Assembly: GCA_016937725.1 (NCBI GenBank)
Contig: JAFGVZ010000134.1
Location: 1 to 17,655 of the forward strand
Direction of reading: 5' to 3'
From: Paracoccaceae bacterium
GTDB lineage: Bacteria > Pseudomonadota > Alphaproteobacteria > Rhodobacterales > Rhodobacteraceae
DNA: 17,655 nucleotides
Below, piece by piece: positions 12,625-17,655 of this stretch; position 1 is the stretch's first letter; the number at the start of each line of letters is the position of its first letter. The notes beneath the pieces were generated by a model. The model was not told where the DNA came from. It searched no databases and was given only the letters and a program-made list of their open reading frames with translations. A program made the translations under genes and the position numbers.

Positions 12625-15600
12625 CTACAAATCTTTCAGAAGGGTTTCAGCCTGCTCGAGAACGATCTGCGCAGCTTCAGTAGATAAATCAGGCGGATAG
12701 CCATATTTTTTGAGTATGCGCTTTACAAGAATGCGCATCCGCGCCCGAGCGCTTTCTTTCTTGTGCCAGTCAACGGTCGCATTCTTGCGAACCTGATCGA
12801 GCAGCTCATGCGCGATCAGGCGCAACTGCTCGTTGCCCATGGCTTCAACGGCGCTCTCGTTCTGTGCCAGGGCGTCGTAAAAGGCCAGTTCTTCGTCAGA
12901 CAAGCCTTCGGCTTCACCACGGGCCGCAGAAGCTTTCACGTCTTTGGCAAGGTCGATCAGAGTTTGGATCATCTCGACCGTGGAAATAGCGTTTGCGTGA
13001 TAGCGGGCGACGGCTTCTTCAAGGCGCTGACTGAAGGCGCGGCTTTCGACGATGTTTCGTTTGGCTTTGCTTTTGATCTCTCCGTTCAAGAGCTTCTTGA
13101 GCGCCTCCAGGGCAAGGTTCTTTCGCTCCATAGACTGAATTTCGAGAAGGAATTCATCGGACAGGATCGAAATGTCGGGCGTCTTGATACCCGCCGCATG
13201 CAAGATGTCGACGATTTCCGCATCGGCAACAGCCTTGTTGACCAACTGCTCGATCGCAAATTGCTTCGCCCGCGAAGAGAGTTTGCCTTTGACTGAGGTT
13301 TTGGTCATCGCCGCGCGGACGGCCTGAAGGAAGCCAACCTCGTCTTTGACGTCCTTTGCCAAATCACTGGACGACGCCAGGGCAAAGGCGCGTGACAGTT
13401 CCAGAGCTGCGTCCTGAAACCGCGATAGCTCCTTTTTCTTGTCGATGTCGGACGCCTTCTGGCGTGCTGCCTGTGCCTGTTGCCCGACGATCCAATCGAC
13501 CGCATCACCGAGCGCCTGCAAGCGCGCCTGAGCCGCGCCATGAAGGCCTGCGCTGTAGTCATGACCATTGAACATGTGCCGGACTACGTCGAGCTTCTCA
13601 GCCAGCAGCGCCACTGCTTGTTCCTCGTCGATACCGGTGCGTTCGCGGTCGGCGTCGGAATACTGTGACAGAGCGTTCTTCAGATTCTGGGCAATGCCGA
13701 TGTAGTCGACCACCAGTCCGCCCGGCTTGTCCCGAAAGACTCGGTTGACCCGGGCAATGGCCTGCATCAACCCGTGTCCACGCATGGGCTTGTCGACATA
13801 CATTGTGTGCATGCACGGGGCGTCGAAGCCGGTCAGCCACATGTCCCGAACGATGACCAGCTTCAGTGGGTCATCCGGGTCGCGCGCCCTTTTCGCGAGG
13901 TCATCGCGCCGTTTCTTGTTTCCGATATGCGTTTGCCATTCGAGCGGGTCCGATGCCGAGCCCGTCATGACGATCTTGACCGCGCCGGATGCATCGTCGT
14001 CCGAATGCCAGTCGGGACGAAGCGCGACGATCTCGTTATAGAGCGCGACGCAGATCCGGCGGCTCATGCAGACTGCCATGGCTTTGCCACCAAGGGCGGA
14101 AGTCCGCGCTTCCAGGTGCTTTACAAGATCGGCGGCCACTTGCTTCAGCCGCTTTTCTGCACCAACCAGCGCTTCAACGGTGCTCCACTTGGCCTTGGTC
14201 TTTTCCTGTTCGGACAGCGTCTCGTCTTCCAGGATCGCCGCGATCTCCTCATCGATCTTCGGCTTCTCGTCTTCGTCAAGTTCGATCCGGGCCAACCGGC
14301 TCTCATAGTAGATCGGCACCGTGGCCTTGTCTTCGACGGCCCGGGTGATGTCGTAAATGTCGACATAGTCACCAAAAACCGCCGGGGTGTTTACGTCCGC
14401 GGTCTCAATCGGCGTGCCGGTGAAGCCGACAAACGAGGCATTGGGAAGCGCCTGACGCACGTAGTGGGCGTAACCGTATTTCCGCTCACCGGTCTTGGTG
14501 TTCACCTTCGCATCCAGACCGTACTGACTGCGATGCGCCTCATCGGCGATGACGATCACGTTTCGACGGTCGGTCAAGGTCGGGAGCCGCTCCTCGCCCT
14601 TCTCAGGGGTGAACTTCTGCATGGTCGTGAAGATCACGCCGCCGGATTGCCGGGCCAGCAAATCGCGCAACTCTTCCCGGCTTTCCGCGTGCTCGGGCGT
14701 CTGCCGGATCAGGTCTTTCGTCATGGCGAAGGTCTGGAAAAGCTGATCGTCCAGATCGTTCCGGTCCGTAAGGACAATAAGCGTGGGATTCTCCATCGCA
14801 GGGCTGCGCACCAACAGCCCGGCGAAAAAGGCCATGAGCAGCGATTTGCCTGACCCTTGGGTGTGCCAGATCACCCCTATCCTGCGGTCGCCCTCGGGCT
14901 GGGTCGCCTCAATCGCACTGGCCAGTGCCTTTCGCGCGCCGAAAAACTGGTGATAGCCCGCGATGATCTTGAACGGCCCCTCGCCCAGATCGCCGAACAC
15001 CGTGAAATCGCGCAAAAGCTCAAGAAACCGCCCCTTGTCGAACACGCCCCTGAGCAGCGTCGCCATTTCCTGCGGCCCCTCGGGTGTGAAATCCCCCACC
15101 GCGCCGGTCACAGAGCGCCACGGCATGAACCGCTCTTCATTGGCCGTCAGCGACCCTATCCGGGCCAGCAATCCGTCCGAATTGATCAGCACCGCGTTCG
15201 TTCGAAACAGCGACGGAACTTGCTGCTTGTAGGTCTGAAGCTGGGCGAAGGCGTCCTCGATCGTCGCGGCCTCGCTGGCCGCGTTCTTCAGCTCGATCAC
15301 CGCGACGGGCAGACCGTTCAGGAATACGACGACATCCGGGCGGCGATTGTGCTTGCCCTCGATCACGGTGAACTGGTTTGTCACCAGCCAATCGTTGGCC
15401 TGCGGGTTCTCGAAATCGACCAGCCAGACCTTGTCGCCCCGGATCGTGCCGTCATCCGCCTTGAACTCCACGTCCACGCCATTAACCAGGAGAGCATGGA
15501 TGCGCCGGTTTTCCTCGGTCAGGCTTTGCGACGCCGCGCCGGTGATCTGGCGCAGCGCGTCCCGCCGGGCATCTTCGGGGATGCGGGGGTTCAGCCGCGC

Positions 15601-15759
15601 CACGGCCGCTTCCAGCCGCCCCATCAACAGAACCTCGCCATGGGACGCGCGCTCAGGGTCGGTTCCATCGGGCGAGATCACATGCGCCCCCAGATAGGGA
15701 ATGCCCTGATCCTGCAAAATGGCCAGCGCGGCTTGTTCGACGAGGTCTTCGTTGATCAT
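12625..15759 (-). CDS. hsdR: Type I restriction enzyme R subunit
   Basis: A 1044-residue motor/nuclease subunit of a type I restriction-modification system, length normal. The nuclease domain shows PDVVVFLNGLPVAVIELKNA (141-160): Asp142 and Glu156-x-Lys158 of the PD-(D/E)xK site. The SF2 translocase has Walker A HTQGSGKS (299-306), DEAHR (406-410), FTGTP (446-450), WLTGFDAP (641-648) and motif VI QAIARVNR (666-673). A C-terminal helical region for HsdM/HsdS contact follows. The start at 15759 overlaps the FRG gene stop (ATGA) and has AAAGGA upstream; the frame is open 50 codons further, but that part lies inside the FRG gene. hsdM and hsdS are not in the window. No strong terminator separates its 3' end from the hipBA promoter. 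Confidence 0.96.
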   Translation of the reverse strand: MINEDLVEQAALAILQDQGIPYLGAHVISPDGTDPERASHGEVLLMGRLEAAVARLNPRIPEDARRDALRQITGAASQSLTEENRRIHALLVNGVDVEFKADDGTIRGDKVWLVDFENPQANDWLVTNQFTVIEGKHNRRPDVVVFLNGLPVAVIELKNAASEAATIEDAFAQLQTYKQQVPSLFRTNAVLINSDGLLARIGSLTANEERFMPWRSVTGAVGDFTPEGPQEMATLLRGVFDKGRFLELLRDFTVFGDLGEGPFKIIAGYHQFFGARKALASAIEATQPEGDRRIGVIWHTQGSGKSLLMAFFAGLLVRSPAMENPTLIVLTDRNDLDDQLFQTFAMTKDLIRQTPEHAESREELRDLLARQSGGVIFTTMQKFTPEKGEERLPTLTDRRNVIVIADEAHRSQYGLDAKVNTKTGERKYGYAHYVRQALPNASFVGFTGTPIETADVNTPAVFGDYVDIYDITRAVEDKATVPIYYESRLARIELDEDEKPKIDEEIAAILEDETLSEQEKTKAKWSTVEALVGAEKRLKQVAADLVKHLEARTSALGGKAMAVCMSRRICVALYNEIVALRPDWHSDDDASGAVKIVMTGSASDPLEWQTHIGNKKRRDDLAKRARDPDDPLKLVIVRDMWLTGFDAPCMHTMYVDKPMRGHGLMQAIARVNRVFRDKPGGLVVDYIGIAQNLKNALSQYSDADRERTGIDEEQAVALLAEKLDVVRHMFNGHDYSAGLHGAAQARLQALGDAVDWIVGQQAQAARQKASDIDKKKELSRFQDAALELSRAFALASSSDLAKDVKDEVGFLQAVRAAMTKTSVKGKLSSRAKQFAIEQLVNKAVADAEIVDILHAAGIKTPDISILSDEFLLEIQSMERKNLALEALKKLLNGEIKSKAKRNIVESRAFSQRLEEAVARYHANAISTVEMIQTLIDLAKDVKASAARGEAEGLSDEELAFYDALAQNESAVEAMGNEQLRLIAHELLDQVRKNATVDWHKKESARARMRILVKRILKKYGYPPDLSTEAAQIVLEQAETLLKDL

Positions 15760-17045
15760 TCCTTTGCATCTCCACTCGCTGACGTCTTGTAGAATTCGAC
15801 CAACTGATCGACCACTTGATCGCGGAGGCTTTCTGAAAAGCCAAAGGCCGCAGCCAAACGACGTTGCCCGGTCTTGACCTTGGCGGTCTTGCTGTCTGCA
15901 AGATGCCACTCAAACGATTGATCTTGTTGAAAGCGCTCATAGAGGCGTGTGGCGAAGTCATCTTTCTCTTCGGGCGAGTAATCGTCGCCAAGAATCTGTC
16001 CAAGAACGGCTTTCACGGCACCCAATGCATCAGGCGCAGCTTCAATGACTTCTCTTGTTGTTGCCGCCGAAGTCGAGCGGGTTGCCCGCTCGGCAGCTTT
16101 TTCACGCTCCGCCTTTTCTTCGCGCAGGATCCGTTCGAGCCAGTCGTTGCAATAGAGCGAAGCCCCTTGCGCGTCTGGGAACAAGGTGCCGTTGTGAATG
16201 TTCATCTTGCGAAGCGTGGCGAGGCAATCCATTCGACCAACGTTGGGAATATGAATCTTCTGAATGTACTGTTTCAGTTGATCTGACAGATTGTCAGTGA
16301 CCGTATACTCAACGACCGATTCCTCTGAATCAGGGCTTTCGACAGTCGCCGTTTGAGTAACCGGTTCAGCGCTGACGACGCCTTCTTCCTGCAGTGTATT
16401 GATGATGTAGCTGGCGAAATTGTCGTCGTCATCGGGAACCATGGTGAACAGGCCCGCCTGATTGACCAGGCGGCTGTTGTTATGCCCCATCGGGTCACGG
16501 AAAAGGGTCTGATCACCCAACGCATTCCGCAGCGCGGACATGTTCACGCAATAAACAGCACGAGACGGGTTCCTCTCTGCATCATCGGCAGTATTGAAGG
16601 CAAAGAACAGGGCTATGAAGGGTGACCGGGTCCAGTCCAATAGGGGCGTAAGCAAACCGTTGTGTTGCCCGATCGCCCATTTCTCGATCTCGGCATCCTC
16701 GCCGTTGAAGGCGCTCAGGTCATATCCTCGCCCACGCATAGAGAGCTCGAACTGAAACAAGAGTTGCTTGCGCTTGTCGGCGGGAATGCTGCCGCCGTCG
16801 AACTTTCGACCGAGGGTCGAGGCCAAGGGCCAGTCGCCCCCGCGTTGCCCGCGATAGACCCATTCGCTGGACGCACGATTGTGCTGCGGATCACGCATCG
16901 CCTCCAGGAATTTCTCCCAGCTTTCAACGCGGCAGGTCGGGATTAGCCCGTCTATGTCCGGGTGCCCGTCGCTGAATGCGGGCCACAGAGGAAGTGCGGC
17001 CAGATTGGCGCGCAAATCATCTGGGCTAACTTTCGGCTCACTCAT
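15756..17045 (-). CDS. FRG-domain protein coupled to hsdR
   Basis: A 429-residue protein with an N-terminal FRG domain at about residues 40-205. It has EWVYRGQRGGDWPLASTL with YRGQ at 64-67, then GQHNGLLTPLLDWTRSPFIA with His128 and the LLDWT core, and RLVNQAGLFT at 192-201. FRG domains recur in defence islands and next to restriction genes; their biochemical activity is, to my knowledge, poorly defined. An acidic stretch (226-250) and a charged coiled region (305-325, REEKAEREKAAERATR) follow, then a helical C-terminus (AFGFSESLRDQVVDQLVEFY). AGGGGG lies about six bases before the ATG. Its stop overlaps the hsdR start by four bases and its start overlaps a possible micro-ORF, so it is part of one coupled unit. 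The function is unknown, probably an accessory of the type I system. Confidence 0.85.
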   Translation of the reverse strand: MSEPKVSPDDLRANLAALPLWPAFSDGHPDIDGLIPTCRVESWEKFLEAMRDPQHNRASSEWVYRGQRGGDWPLASTLGRKFDGGSIPADKRKQLLFQFELSMRGRGYDLSAFNGEDAEIEKWAIGQHNGLLTPLLDWTRSPFIALFFAFNTADDAERNPSRAVYCVNMSALRNALGDQTLFRDPMGHNNSRLVNQAGLFTMVPDDDDNFASYIINTLQEEGVVSAEPVTQTATVESPDSEESVVEYTVTDNLSDQLKQYIQKIHIPNVGRMDCLATLRKMNIHNGTLFPDAQGASLYCNDWLERILREEKAEREKAAERATRSTSAATTREVIEAAPDALGAVKAVLGQILGDDYSPEEKDDFATRLYERFQQDQSFEWHLADSKTAKVKTGQRRLAAAFGFSESLRDQVVDQLVEFYKTSASGDAKE

Positions 17046-17118
17046 TCAAAGCCCCCTGCGCTGCGTCCTCTCGCGCCCATTCAATCGGGACACTCATAAA
17101 AATTGTGCTGCCGATCAA
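17038..17118 (-). CDS. Possible 26-residue bridging ORF between GIY-YIG and FRG genes
   Basis: A TTG start (17116-17118) overlaps the GIY-YIG stop (ATTGA) and has GGAGG (17126-17130) seven bases upstream, inside the last codons of that gene. The frame runs to a TGA at 17038-17040 that overlaps the first codons of the FRG gene. The predicted peptide begins MIGSTIFMSVPIEWA and ends EDAAQGALNE; an internal ATG (17097) would give a 19-residue form without a ribosome-binding site. It may only serve to keep ribosomes moving between the two genes, or it may be the remnant of a longer C-terminus. No homology is claimed. Confidence 0.4.
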   Translation of the reverse strand: MIGSTIFMSVPIEWAREDAAQGALNE

Positions 17119-17651
17119 TCTTCAGCCTCCACGGCCTCAGCTATCTTCTCGATCTGAAGCCGCAACCGCTCCAACTTGGTCTCTAGATCGCCTTCGGATC
17201 GCTCGTGGGGCATCTGAAAAACCTGTGTCGCCCCCGCGAAAGTTCCGTTCTGGCGATTGAAGCCGGGATTGATGATCGCAATCGAAATGGCCTCAAGTTG
17301 CTGCAAAGCCGTGAGATTGGCAGAAGTGCCCTGCGTGTTCGCACGACCGAACCAGCTGAAACCGTCCCATCGGTCAGCCATGCCGCCCTTGCGGTGCTGT
17401 TTGAGGCGACCGAAGATGGTGCTCTTGGTGTCCAGACCGGCTTCGCCGACGTAAATTAGGTCCCCCTCACCATAGAGACAGTAAAGTCCGACAAAATCGC
17501 GATAGCACTTTGAGTTTTTTCGTTCGGCGGTGGTTGGTGCACCCTGTCTGCCCAAGGGAGTTTTTTCTCGGCCAAGTAGTTCGCCTTTGGCTTTCCCGCG
17601 CCCCCAGAAAACATCGCGCTCAGACCAGAACAGTCCGTAATGAGTAATCAC
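17115..17651 (-). CDS. GIY-YIG nuclease-domain protein
   Basis: About 178 residues. The GIY-YIG core runs from VGLYCLYGEGDLIYVGEAG (54-72): G-L-Y at 55-57 and I-Y-V-G at 66-69. Arg82 (IFGRLKQH) and His86 follow, then WDGFSWFG, a probable metal-binding Glu120 (LQQLEAISI), and the late Asn132 in NPGFNRQNG. The residues expected for nuclease activity are present. The C-terminus (ERLRLQIEKIAEAVEAED) is a short coiled helix. The start is taken as GTG at 17651, giving VITHYGLFW, but the frame is open to the window edge, so a longer N-terminus is possible. It is the most upstream gene seen of the GIY-YIG/FRG/hsdR unit. Its role is unknown; it may be an extra nuclease of the restriction system. Confidence 0.82.
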   Translation of the reverse strand: MITHYGLFWSERDVFWGRGKAKGELLGREKTPLGRQGAPTTAERKNSKCYRDFVGLYCLYGEGDLIYVGEAGLDTKSTIFGRLKQHRKGGMADRWDGFSWFGRANTQGTSANLTALQQLEAISIAIINPGFNRQNGTFAGATQVFQMPHERSEGDLETKLERLRLQIEKIAEAVEAED

Positions 17652-17655
17652 ACCA

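Noticed and set aside
13774..14853. 359-codon plus-strand open frame
   Set aside because: It is antisense to hsdR; no domain and shadow-like composition.

Overview
The window looks like an alphaproteobacterial chromosome, most likely Rhodobacterales (Rhodobacter/Roseobacter group). The evidence is GC-rich coding with strong third-position GC bias, an Entner-Doudoroff/oxidative pentose gene set in the order zwf-pgl-pgi, a GntR-like LacI-family repressor, an alphaproteobacterial-type HNH protein, and a rep/mobC pair of the kind seen on small alphaproteobacterial mobile elements. This assignment is inference from protein flavour; no species can be named.

Region 1 (1-9000) is ordinary core genome. 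It begins with the 5' part of a Gfo/Idh/MocA oxidoreductase on the minus strand, with a promoter and two palindromes upstream. A roughly 400-base gap without a gene follows, then on the plus strand an EamA/DMT exporter, a YedK/HMCES-type SRAP protein and a small lipoprotein. A doubled GC-rich hairpin separates these from a minus-strand glucose operon: zwf (G6P dehydrogenase), pgl (6-phosphogluconolactonase, one-base overlap with zwf) and pgi (G6P isomerase). Further right on the same strand are an HNH endonuclease-fold protein and a GntR-like LacI repressor. A LacI-type palindrome over the predicted zwf transcription start suggests that a regulator of this family, possibly the neighbouring one, controls zwf-pgl-pgi.

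Region 2 starts at a plus-strand tRNA-Arg(CCT) (9001-9077), whose 3' end is a plausible island attachment site. After it come a winged-helix replication-initiator-like gene with an iteron-like repeat cluster inside its own linker (a lambda-O-like layout), a repeat-rich gap with a strong hairpin (oriT or origin candidate), and a MobC-like relaxosome protein with no relaxase next to it. No integrase is visible in the window.

Region 3 (10920-17655) is a minus-strand defence and toxin-antitoxin block. Read in the direction of transcription it holds a GIY-YIG nuclease-domain gene (at the window edge), a possible 26-residue bridging ORF, an FRG-domain gene, a type I restriction HsdR gene, and then a hipBA module. 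Every junction from GIY-YIG to HsdR is a start/stop overlap, so these genes look translationally coupled. hsdM and hsdS are not in the window and would be expected beyond its right edge. The coupled GIY-YIG/FRG/HsdR cassette, the bridging micro-ORF and the internal origin-like repeats in the rep gene are the most interesting parts.
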